A DNA stretch of 64,000 nt. Source: Rotaria socialis. Taxonomy: Eukaryota > Rotifera > Eurotatoria > Philodinida > Philodinidae. Numbering within the stretch: position 1 is the stretch's first letter; every line of letters begins with the position of its first letter. The notes beneath the pieces were generated by a model. It was given only the letters and a program-made list of their open reading frames with translations. It had not been told where the DNA came from and made no database searches. Both the position numbers and the translations under genes were made by a program. Positions 30,944 to 41,852 of this stretch are shown piece after piece. The DNA lies in the NCBI GenBank assembly GCA_905331475.1, contig CAJNYU010001453.1, forward strand, positions 1 through 64,000. The letters run 5' to 3'.

Positions 30944-33900
30944 TTATTGATATATGAAATTCAAAGGATCGAGTTTCTTTTTAAATTCTTCAAATGCTGT
31001 TACAGGTAATTGGCATTGAAAATTTCGACAGAGAAAAATTTTAGTTTCTTCAGTAATTTCATTGATAAAAGATTTTAATTGTTTATTGTATTGAAGAAGT
31101 TTATGATTCGTTTTGTTCAAATGAATTACTGTCACATTTGGAATGAATAATGTTTGAATATATTGAATAATACGTTGAACTTCTTCTTTATTTGATGATT
31201 GAATTATAATTTCATTCATTCCGTGACTATATATTTCGAAACAACGAATTAATGATGGCATAGTCATTGGCAATTTATTTAATCGACGAGCATACGATTT
31301 AAATAACAATCGAAGACGATTATCAAACGAGGTGTCATCAAAATAATGTCCTAGACGAAGTAGATTCAATGCAGCTATTCCATTGGGTGATGGTTCAGCT
31401 CCATCATGATCTAAATAACGAAAATGAATATTATTCAAAGAGAAAATAAAACCTATTTGTGTACCTTCGGAGAGATTTAAAATGATTGAAGAATCTTTGC
31501 CGTCTGTACTTAAATATAGGTTTTTAGTTGAATCCCAAAAATGTTCATCTTGTTGTTTTTGTAATTCATAAGCAAATATCAGAAGTTCTTCATCGAAATT
31601 AGCTTCATACAAATCAATACACGCTTGTACAACATAAGCATAATCATCCAAAAATCCGTTTACTTTTGATTCTCTATAGAAAAAAAAACCATAGGCTGAC
31701 TGTTCTAGCTTAAAAAAAATTAGTTGACGTAATGATTTATTAGAATTCAATATAAATATCCTCATCGTATTGAGCACTGAGACGCCTTCACCACGAATAG
31801 CAAGGTATCAATATACGTGAAATAATCCTATTAGCTGAGTGGAATGTGAATTTGTATTTCCGTCAAGATGCAAAACAATTCCACATTGACTAATCGGAGA
31901 AGGCAAGATCACCATCTCATAATGAGAACAATCAAGATAAAGCTTAATCTAGCCTTGAAAATGCTATTAAGAGATACGCTCTAATCTTTGACATTTGAAC
32001 ACGAAACTAACTAATATAATGATACTTGTTTTTAAGATCTTTCAAATGGTGAACGTTAAAAAATATAACTTTCGTTTTTTACATAAAGAATCTTACGTAT
32101 ATTCAATTTGATTTGTGCTATGATCAATATAGCATGCGCGTAGAAGTCGTTTTGATGGTAAATCGAACAAATGAGTACGAATGAAAGCAATAGTTTGTTC
32201 AGCTAGTCGAGTATATTTAGGTTCTTGAAGTACACAAGCAGCACGAGCTAAACCACTTATCATAAGACCATTCCATGAAGCAAGAAATTTTTCGTCACGA
32301 TGTGGTCTTGGTCGATTTTCATTACGATAAGCAAGAAGAACTTCATGACATTTAGTTAAAATTTCTTTTACTTGATTTATATTTTCAAGTTTAAATTTTT
32401 CAACCACAGATTGAAGATCACCATTTGTTATTAGAACATTTTGATCTTTTAATTCATCATGAGGATCCTATCAAATTTAAATTCAAGTAAAAGTAACTCT
32501 TTAATTTATCTTACTTGCATTGGATCAACATTTCCATTTTTCTCACATTGATAATAATAACAAAAAATATCAGCATGTTTTTCAGGTAAAATTTTATATA
32601 TTTCATCATAATTCCAAACATAAAATGCACCTAAACATGATGAACAATCTATTTTCCTATACGTTGATTTGAAAAAATTTTCTGACCTTCTTTTTTCTTC
32701 TTATCACTTTCCTTCGACAATGAATCAGCATCTTCAGCACAATAAAAACCTCCATGTTTACTATGACGTAAATCACGTTCAACATACGAAATCAAATCTC
32801 GTAATGTTTGACCAATGAGCTCATCTTTGGTGATCTTCGATGAGGAAAAAAAGCAAACCAATTTAAATATCAATTGATAAAGATCTGTTAGGTATTTTTT
32901 ACAGCATATGTATCAGCTAGTGATACAGCAAGTTGTCCTTGGTCGTAAAGCATTTTTTCAAAATGTGGTACATGCCATCGATCATCGGTTGAATATCGAT
33001 GAAACCCTTTGCCTATTTGATCATTGATACCACCTATAGAAATATTGAAGAGATTTTTATTTGTAAAATAAAAATCTCTTCAATAATAACCTAAGGACAT
33101 TTTCTGTAATGTCATTTTGGTAATATCAATAGCCAATTGAGAAGTATCCACTTTTCCATTGGCTTGATGATTTAAGGCAGCATGTGTTAATAGAAAATTA
33201 AAATTCACTAGAGAATTAATAAATAGAATTTTCGATAACGAACGACGATTACACTTACCCGGTTGAGGAAATTTCGGATGTGTGCCGAAACCTCCATTAT
33301 CATCATCAAAATCATTGGCAAAATAAGCAAAACATGTTTGTATACTGGTATTGGACGGTAAATCAGGATCAGTTTCAGTACTAGCAGCTTGTTTTTCAAT
33401 AGCTTTTGTTAATTTTTCAATTGCATCTTTACTTTCATCAATAATATCATTTGATTTTGTTGACCATACTTCATTGAGATTGAGTAAAATTTCTTTAAAA
33501 CCAGGGCGATTATATCGACGATCACTACTCGGTGGAAAGTATGTTCCAGCAAAAAATGGTTGTAATTGTGGAGTAAGCCAAACTGATAATGGCCAGCCAC
33601 CACCACCTTGTGTTGCCTATAGAAGTGAGAAACAGGTAATAAAGTCGAATTATAAAAGAAAATAACTACTTGAAAATATGTCATATAGACTCGGTCAACA
33701 TCAGGGCGTTCTTCTCGGTCGACTTTAATCGCTATGAAGTGATCATTAAGTATTTTTGCAATTTCATTATTTTCAAAAGATTCATGTTCCATAACGTGAC
33801 ACCAATGGCAAGTACTATAACCAACTAGAGAAGAGGTTGGCGTTTAGTTATAGAATAGAACAATTTTGATTTACTCGAAAGAAATATCGGTTTATTTTCG

Positions 33901-34085
33901 GTACGTGACTTTTCAAATGCTTCTCGACTCCACGGATACCTGAAATAAGAAGATTGCTATATTTCTTTTTGTCAGCATTAGTTTTTCGTTTACCAATTAA
34001 CTGGATTATGAGCATGTTGTTGCAAATACGATGATTTTTCGTTTGCCAATCGATTAATAAAACGTTGTTGCTCTTGTTGAGCCAT
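30944..34085 (-). CDS. SPATA20: SPATA20 / YyaL-type thioredoxin-domain protein
   Basis: Homologue of SPATA20 (bacterial YyaL/DUF255), with an N-terminal thioredoxin-like domain and a C-terminal six-hairpin glycosidase-like domain; its biochemical role is poorly known. It starts [20 protein letters not shown]. Conserved blocks: [29 protein letters not shown] with the CHWC motif, [84 protein letters not shown] and [20 protein letters not shown]. About nine exons; no frameshift seen. The stop at 30944 lies 44 nt before the GST gene. A pyrimidine tract/AG lies 28 nt before the ATG. It is first in the putative SPATA20-GST-FNTB transcript. Confidence 0.93.
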
Positions 34086-34998
34086 ATTAACAATCAAACG
34101 AATTAGAGAGAAACTAAAACAGCGAAACAATTTTGCTTTGTTCAAAATAATCGTTATTCGTTAATTCTGAACTTCTACGCAATATAGACACACCCATTGC
34201 CTTTACAGAATGTTCTGCATGCTGCGAGCAAAGCAATCGAAGGGCATGGAGTGCATTCATCTTGAAAAAGAATTATTTTTCATACTTGTGAGAACGATAA
34301 AGATTGATCATTGATTAATACTGTAATTTTTCTTCTAGATCGTAATAGGTCCATCTATTAACGCACCATGGATTTTTTTTACTGTATCTATTATATTTAT
34401 TCGTTCTCTCGTTCACCACTCGTAAAGTACAAAAACCAATGAAAATTAATATTGCGCGATATATAGATAGATAGATAGATGCATGGCTAATGTCCATGCT
34501 GTCAACTAGAGTCCTCTTTGAAAGATGCCAATATATATAAACTAGATGTAAAATGCATTAGTATTTGAATACAAAAAAATTCTAAAATCATTTTCGAAAC
34601 AAACTACGATGCTTATTTATTTTAAATTGGTTTTGAATAACGAAAAATTATAAAAACAATTTTCATATGTTGAAATAAAGTGTTTATCTTTTGGGTATGT
34701 GACACGTCTTAGATCAAGAAACTGATATCATTTTACTATTCTTATTTATTTACAACTCTGTAATAAAATAAATGGTTTAATACATAAATTTACGGTTTTT
34801 CTTTGAATAAGTGATTAGTATCAAAGCTGTCATTCTTTATTTCTTTTCTCATCTAAGAAGAAATATCAATCAACATAGAAAAATACACAATGGAGAAAAA
34901 AAACAGCCTATTGTTATATGTTATAAATTTAATTTGCATCATTAGATAGCATGAATATTTTATTTTCTTCTCAAAATGAGTATACAACTACACTCAGT
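34086..34998. other. intergenic region upstream of SPATA20
   Basis: About 0.9 kb of AT-rich sequence between the Dabb gene and SPATA20, the likely promoter of the SPATA20 cluster. It contains a (GATA)n tract at about 34463-34481. Nothing else was recognised. Confidence 0.5.
34463..34481. repeat. (GATA)n microsatellite
   Basis: About five tandem ATAG/GATA units. Confidence 0.85.
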
Positions 34999-35319
34999 TT
35001 AACTCTGGGCCCAAAAGTCAATGACAGTTGCTGCCGCCATATGTGGTTGTAACATTGCGACATAGGCAACATGATCTGCATGATCAATATATGTATCACG
35101 ATCTTGTTCACTAGTAAATGTCAATATAAAGCAATGTGTATAACCATGATCCAAATTTTCCTTGCTAATATTTGTACCCCATTCAAATCCTTTGACTTGA
35201 GAAACTTTGACTGTTGCCAATGAACGGAATTCATTTTCAAGTTTTGCTACATCTTCCGCGGATGTACCTTCATTGAATTTAAACAAGACAACGTGACGAA
35301 GTTCTTTATGAGAAGCCAT
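34999..35319 (-). CDS. stress-responsive A/B barrel (Dabb) domain protein
   Basis: A single-exon 106-residue protein. It begins MASHKELRHVVLFKFNEGTS, then VSQVKGFEWGTNISKENLDHGYTHCFILTF and ...YIDHADHVAYVAMLQP, ending IDFWAQS. The HVVLFKF strand, the G-x-N-x-S-x-E core and the HPxH-like end fit the Dabb family (PF07876), dimeric ferredoxin-like barrels known mainly from plants, fungi and bacteria. An in-frame ATG at 35370 would add 17 residues, but the family start favours 35319. The exact function of this family in animals is unknown. A transferred origin is possible but was not tested. Confidence 0.85.
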   Translation of the reverse strand: MASHKELRHVVLFKFNEGTSAEDVAKLENEFRSLATVKVSQVKGFEWGTNISKENLDHGYTHCFILTFTSEQDRDTYIDHADHVAYVAMLQPHMAAATVIDFWAQS

Positions 35320-35637
35320 ACGATTTAAGAAGTTATCAAAGTTGTCGAAGGATAAGAATGAAAAAGACACCAGTTGAATTTTTTTTTCTTTCTACTCTCT
35401 TCGTCTTGGCATTGGTTATTACTTCAAACCTTTCATAAGAGGAATCATTGTTATACGATCGAACAGAGCGACAGCTGCCGTAAATTAATTTAAACTGACA
35501 TGTTTGAAATTAAAGATTGTGAAAACTTCATGTATCAAACGTTACTTTCTCAGTTAGTAGGCGAACATGATAACTTAGAAAAAGTAAATGGGTGTGGGTG
35601 TGGTTGCAGTATGTTTTCCTCTCATAACTTATTCACA

Positions 35638-35834
35638 CCCACACCCAGGGGCCGTGCGAAGGACCAAATATTAGGGGGGAGGGTGTAAAGGCGTATTTAA
35701 AGTGAAATCTTGCAGTAAAAACGTAAAATGGAGAAAAAGCTGCTCTTTTCGCTTGAGAAAAATCAAAAATTTTAATTATTCGGAGGGTGTACACCCCTCC
35801 TCATCCCGCTGGTCGCGTGGTCCCTGCCCACACC
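35638..35834. mobile_element. hAT-type MITE with perfect 8-bp target-site duplication
   Basis: A 181-bp element at 35646-35826. Its ends are imperfect inverted repeats: CAGGGGCCGTGCGA on the left, and CAGGGACCACGCGA when the right end is read inwards. It is flanked by identical 8-bp duplications CCCACACC at 35638-35645 and 35827-35834. CAGGG termini plus an 8-bp duplication are the hallmark of hAT transposons. It is too short to encode a transposase, so it is non-autonomous. The interior is GC-richer than its flanks. Confidence 0.88.
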
Positions 35835-36155
35835 TTTCATACATTCAGACAAAAAATGTCACTTCTATATTTTATTTGACGGCTTTTCAACTATTCTTTT
35901 CCTATTTATGCACTAATAATTACACATCAGCTCATGTTATTTAACGAAAATTTCTGTGAACGAGTCGAAGCTATGAGTAATTCATGACATTCAACTCAAT
36001 CTACAGTCGCTTAATATTCGATGCATACTCCTAATAGCGACGAAGAATCAAGGAAGTGTTCTCTTTCGAACAATACAACAGAATATGCTCTACACGAAGA
36101 GGTACTCACAATATATTGATCTAAACTGTAGACTACCTTTTGGTTCACTTCCCAA

Positions 36156-36316
36156 CCCAGGTCGACTGATCCGACATCGGATCCGATATCGATTCCTCGA
36201 CCCGGAATCTAACGATAATTCTGTAAGATCTGACAGGATCTGATAAAATCCTATTGGATTCCAGTCAGATCGGATGGGTTCCGGTAGATGCCTACTGTCG
36301 GATTGCTCGACCTGGG
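36156..36316. repeat. CCAGGT-ended short-word repeat element (ATCCGACATCGGAT class)
   Basis: It starts CCCAGGTCGACTGATCCGAC and ends GCTCGACCTGGG, so the outer 10 bp are perfect inverted repeats. The interior is made of variants of GATCCGACATCGGATCC, GATCTGACAGGATCTG and GGATTCC. It shares its interior class with the element at 39423. No clear target duplication was found. Confidence 0.7.
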
Positions 36317-36512
36317 AAGACCCGCTATCTATCACTTATTATTAACTTGTTTTTTGGTACAGCTATATGATTATCATAGCCTTTTTTTACTAATAAAAGT
36401 GGATGACAGTTATCGAAAACACATATAAATATATATATTACAGGAATTATTTGAATCGCGAATCATTCACGAGCGACATCTTGTGGCATATATCTGTATA
36501 TACGCATAAGAT

Positions 36513-37115
36513 CCCAGGTCAATCAAAACGGACCACCGTAAACCGGCGTAACATTACCGTAAACGGTCGTTTGGCATCGTATTCCATCGTAAAACGGCCG
36601 TTTTAAGTCGTATTAAGGCGTTTTAACAGCCCAGGTTGATCAAAACGGACTCGTTTATCGTCTGTTTATCGACGGTAAACGATGTCAAAACGGTATGTTT
36701 ACGGCAGTAAATAGGCCATATTTTCCCGTAATACCTGGCACAGTAATACGGCATCGTAAACGGGACTAAATTTTCATGGTTTACGGCTGTTTGTGCTCCG
36801 TACTCTCATGATCATGCGGTCCGTATTACTGCGCCAGATATTACGGTAAACTTTCGCCTGGAAAATAGTCGTAAAGTGACCGTCAATGGCCGTATACGGA
36901 CCGTACTGTTCGACCTGGGAGGGGCAGTATTACGGCCATACACGGACATAGTATATGACCCGTAAAACCTCGTAAAGCCGGCGTAATATTATCATATTCT
37001 ATAGAACATACGGCCGTATTACTGCCCTTGTTATACGGGGAAAATACGGCACGTAAAACGGGCCGTATTTGTATTGTATATACGACCGTTTACTGATCGT
37101 TTTCTTCGATCGGGG
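36513..37115. repeat. CCAGGT-ended short-word repeat element (GTAAACGG/CCGTATTACGG class), composite
   Basis: The left end CCCAGGTCAATCAAAACGGA at 36513 faces the right end CTGTTCGACCTGGG at 36919. A second left-type end, CCCAGGTTGATCAAAACGGA, lies inside near 36632. The interior is a mosaic of CGTAAACGG, CCGTATTACGG, GGCCGT and their complements. The same vocabulary continues past 36919 to about 37115, where GGGCAGTATTACGGCC (36922-36937) forms an inverted pair with 37012-37027. The copy therefore looks nested or tandem. Confidence 0.65.
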
Positions 37116-38812
37116 ATTACTCTATTCAACTAATTATATGATTTTGAGAGTTCAAACAAAGAGAACGTTATCTGCATCAGTGTTTCTAATGGCAAGTGTA
37201 CACAGCGGAAGCAGAATGTAAAAACAGCTGCATTGGTGAAAATTCAAGTTGCCGTACAGTTGGTTTAAAAGTCAAAGTGCGCAGTGTATATTTTGTAGGA
37301 AAGTTTGTAAATCGTTTTTTTAGTTCAAATATGATGCCTAAACTATGAGTAGATAGTGATTCATGTTTTTCTCTTTTCCAAGTATTCGCTGGATAGCTTC
37401 CTTTGTCTAACTGTCTAGTTTTTTTCGTTTTCAGTACTTATGAGATAGCTGCAGAAAAAAACTGGAATTGGCAATAATAAATTAGAATTTAATGAAAATG
37501 AATCTTTTTACAATTTAAAATCTATGTATTTACTTGATAAAATACTTCATATTATTTTTTAGATCATTGTATATCGTTTTACAAAATTTCACCGATTCGA
37601 TTCGATTCAATTAATTTGCTAAAAAGTAAAGATTCTTGATGAATTGTTAATTCATAAAACATATCGATTTTATTATGTCGTATCTCATAGACTACTACTA
37701 CTGTAAACGAGAGCAGAACTCATCAAGATTCTTTGATCTACTGCTTATAGAATAATTGGATAGAACTATTTCTAAGTTCTTATCTGATTGATTCTGTGCT
37801 GGTCTACTATGATCTAGCTGTAGCCGTTGGATGACAGATGATTGTGTCGATCCCTATATATTTATTATTAAGAATTACAAAATTCTTCCAATGTAATTAT
37901 TTCAGGTGTAAGTTAAGAATACGAAATGCAGTGCGAAATTGGAAAATCAAGAATTCAATCGACACGAAATTACTAATAGTTGCTTTTTCGGTAATGCATG
38001 AAACGCATTCGCCTAAAATAAGCTTTTACGGCATTGTTGAGATTATTTTCCTAAGGATATTTTCGGAAATCTTAATTTCAGAACAAAATCCATCGAATAA
38101 AGAAAAGAATTGAACAATCAGATATGACTAAATCAATTACTACGAGAATTCCCTATTTTCAGACTTGTTGTTCTTGAGATTGCAACGAAATAACTGAACG
38201 TTTTTTATCCGTACGTCGTAAAACTAAAAAAGGGAAGGTCCGGAACGACTACATAAATGTAGTGCTTTGCACTGCATTACTTAAATGAATATAGATCGAA
38301 TGAAATCTGTCTAATTTGAAGTTTTTATTAAATAAAATCGATCTGACTCATGTTCACAGGTTATCTATCAAGTTACAGTTCTAGAAATTTTTCAAGGGCC
38401 AACGACACTATGTGTAAACAAACAATTGGTTTAATAGTAAGTTAGGTTTTTGTATAAAACCGACAGGTGGAAGTGTTATACTTATAGATTCACTTTCATA
38501 TCTTAGCATACTTCCCCTTAATTTACCATATCTATATCTATCTATTGCTTATTTGTGTCACTAGTTGTAGTGCTTCTTAGCTCACATAACCTATGATTTT
38601 TGTAATGCCTGTCTTCTCCGACTTCTTCCTCATGTACATTTATATAAATAAATAAATAAATATATATATGACTGTCTGTTCTAGAAAATGCCAGCGCTTA
38701 CCATAGGTTTTTACTGAAGCTGCTATTATTCGCATGTTTAATGATTTGCATGTTCATTAAGCAGAATGTTCTCTATTTTATGAAGATAGCCTGTTATTTT
38801 TTTCTGTTTAGA

Positions 38813-40240
38813 ACAATGATTTTGGTGCTCAAATTAGAGATGTCTTAGAAAGAATTAGAACACTGGAACACAAAGTAACGAGACTCGAACACGACAAAAG
38901 ACAGGTAAATATAATGTATTTAAAATACATAAAACAGTGGGAAGGTATTCCTATCTCCTAGATGTGTGTTAAACTTTTATACTCAAGAGCTATTTTTATT
39001 TTAGCTGAAGAGAATAGTAAACGCGCACAAAGAAGAACAATTCAATCTCAAGGACGAACAATTAGTTCGTTGAACCAAAAGGTAGATCGAATGAAACAAA
39101 ACTTCATGTATCGTCGTACACATATGTATTTTGTTGGAATCTGAAGAAGAAGACGAAGAAGATTCCTTGCAATAGATAAAATAATTATTATGTACATAAT
39201 CAACAACAAAACGTTTTTCTTACTCGGTAGGTAATTTTCATTCAATTTATTGTTTCAATTTCCGTTTTTCTATTTATTTACAGATTCAATTATTAAATTT
39301 TCCAGAAAAAAAACAAATAAAAAAAGTTATTGAAAAAAATAAAAAAAATTGCTATTGGAAAACACAAAAACACTGTTATTGGAAAACATTAAAAAAATCT
39401 ACGAGCATTAGACCAATGCTATTCCCAGGTGAACTAATCCGACATCGGATTCCATCGGATCTCTTAGGACCCAACATTTTGACAAAAACCCGATGGATTC
39501 CTGGTTGAGGAATCGCTGTCGGATCCGACGGACAAAATCAATTTTCTTAATCGGGAGTGAATAAGCATCTGATGCCATCGAAATGCAAGGGCTGTATGCT
39601 AGCGTCGGTTTCCGTTGAATTCCGACACAGGTTTTTCTCGGATTCCAGAGGCAGGGATCCGACTGTAAATCCGTTTCCAGGAATCCAACGGAATTTCATC
39701 GGTTTTATTATAACATTTTAATGATATCGGATAGGATTCCTCTGGGATCTTATCGGATCCTACTATCGGAATGATTCTTCTGGGTTGTTGTGTCTGTTTC
39801 CTTGTATTTTTTTTGTAAAGTAGAAGTATATTTGAAATAAATGTAATGGTCGTGATCATCTCCAATCAAGAAAAATTTTAAAAATCTATACATATTATCA
39901 TGATAGAATGAAATATAATTGAACTGAGTATAATCAAACAATGTTTATCATTCTAGTCAAATATAAATGAAAATAATTTTGATAATTTATTTTTAGATAT
40001 ACTCTATTTGCGATGCTGTCTCGAGTGATTATCGTTGTCAAGAAAAGAAAAGAAATTGGCTTTTAGTTTTGCTAAATGAACTTCTTCATCAGTTCGATGA
40101 TATACTCAGTTGTACGGAAAATTTAATAAATCTTCAACCAATGCTTGCTAAAATTTTAGAAATTCATAATAGAACTATAATATTTCGTGAACTATTGCTC
40201 ATAAAGATTTATTTGATAGAGTTCAGTATATTATGTTAAT
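38813..40240 (+). other. possible exons of an unrecognised coiled-coil protein, interrupted by a repeat
   Basis: Three or four stretches have exon-like borders on the plus strand. One at about 38813-38905 (NNDFGAQIRDVLERIRTLEH..., heptad-like) has a following GTAAAT. One at about 39005-39083 follows TTTATTTTTAG. One starts at about 39282 after TTTACAG. The last, from about 39998 after ATTTTTAG, reads NWLLVLLNELLHQFDDILSC and ends at a stop near 40237. The phases of the first two exons join only into a short frame, and the repeat at 39423 sits between the third and fourth. I recognise no family. It may be a decayed gene or, less likely, a live gene whose borders I misread. Confidence 0.3.
39423..39785. 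repeat. CCAGGT-ended short-word repeat element (ATCCGACATCGGAT class), second copy
   Basis: It starts CCCAGGTGAACTAATCCGAC, close to the left end of the element at 36156. The interior repeats variants of TCCGACATCGGATTCC, CGGATCC and GGATTCCA for about 360 bp. The right end is degenerate (…CGGAATGATTCTTCTGGG). It sits among the possible coiled-coil exons. Confidence 0.55.
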
Positions 40241-41148
40241 TGTTTCAGTATAATCCATTACAATTTTCGAATTAAAATCTTCTTCAAAAGTGATTTTGAG
40301 AAATATAAAATAGCTTCGTAGCTTGTTAACAATCTAAAGTAGTCAATGGAATGCTCCATCATATAAAAGCAATGATAAAATAACAAATTATTTTGTTTCA
40401 TCATTTATTAAATAAAAACATAACTGTGACGAAGCAATTCGAGTTTATATTGCAGATGATGAAAAGTAGAAGTAAATTATTTTGATTTTAACTTTTAATT
40501 GACGTGTTGTTGACAGAGGTTTTATTAAACAATTTTCATTTATTAAAATCAAATCATTTGTTTTGAGAACAAATAAAAGATATTCTTTATAGACTTTGTC
40601 CAAAACATCAAGTTACCTTCGAAATTGCTTTAATGTTGACGATCATTTATTTTCCATCTATCACTGGATCTTTGTATTAGGTACTTATACGACGGTTTAC
40701 ACTATTTACTTGATATGGACTTACTTGACGTTGATTATTTTTCAATTTTTATTTTCTTTTAGCGAAAAAATAGAATTTTCGTTTTTGAGGATTTCCTTTC
40801 TGTTGATTGCTTGAACGAAAAGAAATCAAAAATGCAAATGAGTAGTTATTGCGAACATGATAATCTTTTAAAAAGCTGTGTATAAAGGTACCGATACACA
40901 ATTCTGTTATCGTACAGGTTTGATAAATGCCAGCTACATTTATTGAATCTACTCATGACTAACGATACTTTTGTTATCTCGGTTATCAATATTTTCGGAT
41001 CACAGACCCATCAAATATTTCAAAAAAGAAAATTCTAGTGAACTATATTTTAATTGTAACTGTTTTATTTAATTTAAAAAGAAAAGAGTTAATCAATATA
41101 ATATTAAATATGAAACGAGAATTTCTATTCTTCTAAGAAATAAATTTT
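40241..41148. other. intergenic, AT-rich, nothing recognised
   Basis: About 0.9 kb of AT-rich sequence. The plus-strand frame at 40596-40814 is hydrophobic but lacks any recognisable family, splice context or codon pattern. I see nothing else. Confidence 0.4.
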
Positions 41149-41852
41149 ACTATTAAAAACGTTCTCTAGGAGAAAACCAACATTGATTAGCCCACATAGG
41201 GTTAGTTTGTACATCTTTAACTAAAAATTTCAGTTGAGAAAAAATATAACCAAATGAATCATTTAAATAAATAATTTTATCAGATAAATGTGCATAATTC
41301 TGTTCAATAAAACGAGATTTTTCTTCAATTTCTATCCATTGTTGATTATTAACATAAAAATATTCTCGTAATTTTTCAATTGCTGATGGACATTTTAAAT
41401 AAATAATAAAAGGTAATATATTTGAATATTTTAATGAATCAAGTCCTTCGGATAATAAATTAAAACTGAAGACATTATATATAAATTTCTTTAAACTAAT
41501 AGAAATAAATTAAGCTTGAAGTTTGTTAGAATTTTTTGTCTTGTTGATTGTTTTGCAATTGATTTATTAAATTTATCTTTAAATTTCTTTTTTGAATGAC
41601 TTGTTTCTTTATCTAATAAACATTTAACAATTTTTGAAACGATTTACTTGAAATTGTTTTGATGGTATAAGACCAGATAATTGTTGTTTCTTATTATTTT
41701 GATCATTTTCCATAATAAAAGCTTGTCACCATGATAAACTATATTTAATATTGAATCTTGTTCGAAAGAAAGACCTAATCTCGACATGGAATATACATAT
41801 CATCATATGGATCATAGGAAAATAAAGCACGGACATACGGCAGATGAATCGT
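41149..41852 (-). pseudogene. MAGUK p55 (PALS1/MPP-like) SH3-GUK remnant
   Basis: After an AG acceptor near 41852 the minus strand reads YVRALFSYDPYDDMYIPCRD, an MPP-type SH3 start. One missing base shifts the frame to LGLSFEQDSILNIVYHGD, and a second shift leads to QAFIMENDQNNKKQQLSGLIPSKQFQ, matching the end of MPP SH3 domains (AGLIPSKHFQ). The part coding for the front of the guanylate-kinase domain is missing. The sequence resumes with the C-terminal GUK part (LPFIIYLKCPSAIEKLRE, IEEKSRFIEQNYAHL) and ends WANQCWFSPRERF with a stop at about 41149. MPP proteins are membrane scaffolds of cell polarity. No PDZ or L27 exons were recognised further upstream. The shifts and the missing core indicate a decayed copy. 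Confidence 0.7.

Larger units (their letters stand above)
35320..38810. other. repeat-rich intergenic region
   Basis: About 3.5 kb with no convincing gene. It contains a hAT-type MITE (35646-35826), two CCAGGT-ended elements (36156-36316 and 36513 to about 37115) and otherwise AT-rich unique sequence. Short open frames here overlap the repeats and are not believable as genes. Confidence 0.55.

Noticed and set aside
35500..35944. Two plus-strand frames suggesting a small gene
   Set aside because: They overlap the hAT-type MITE and its flanks, and end or start inside it.
36513..37115. CRISPR-like or satellite array suggested by recurring CGTAAACGG words
   Set aside because: Unit length is irregular, words occur in both orientations and no spacer-repeat alternation exists; the genome is also eukaryotic.
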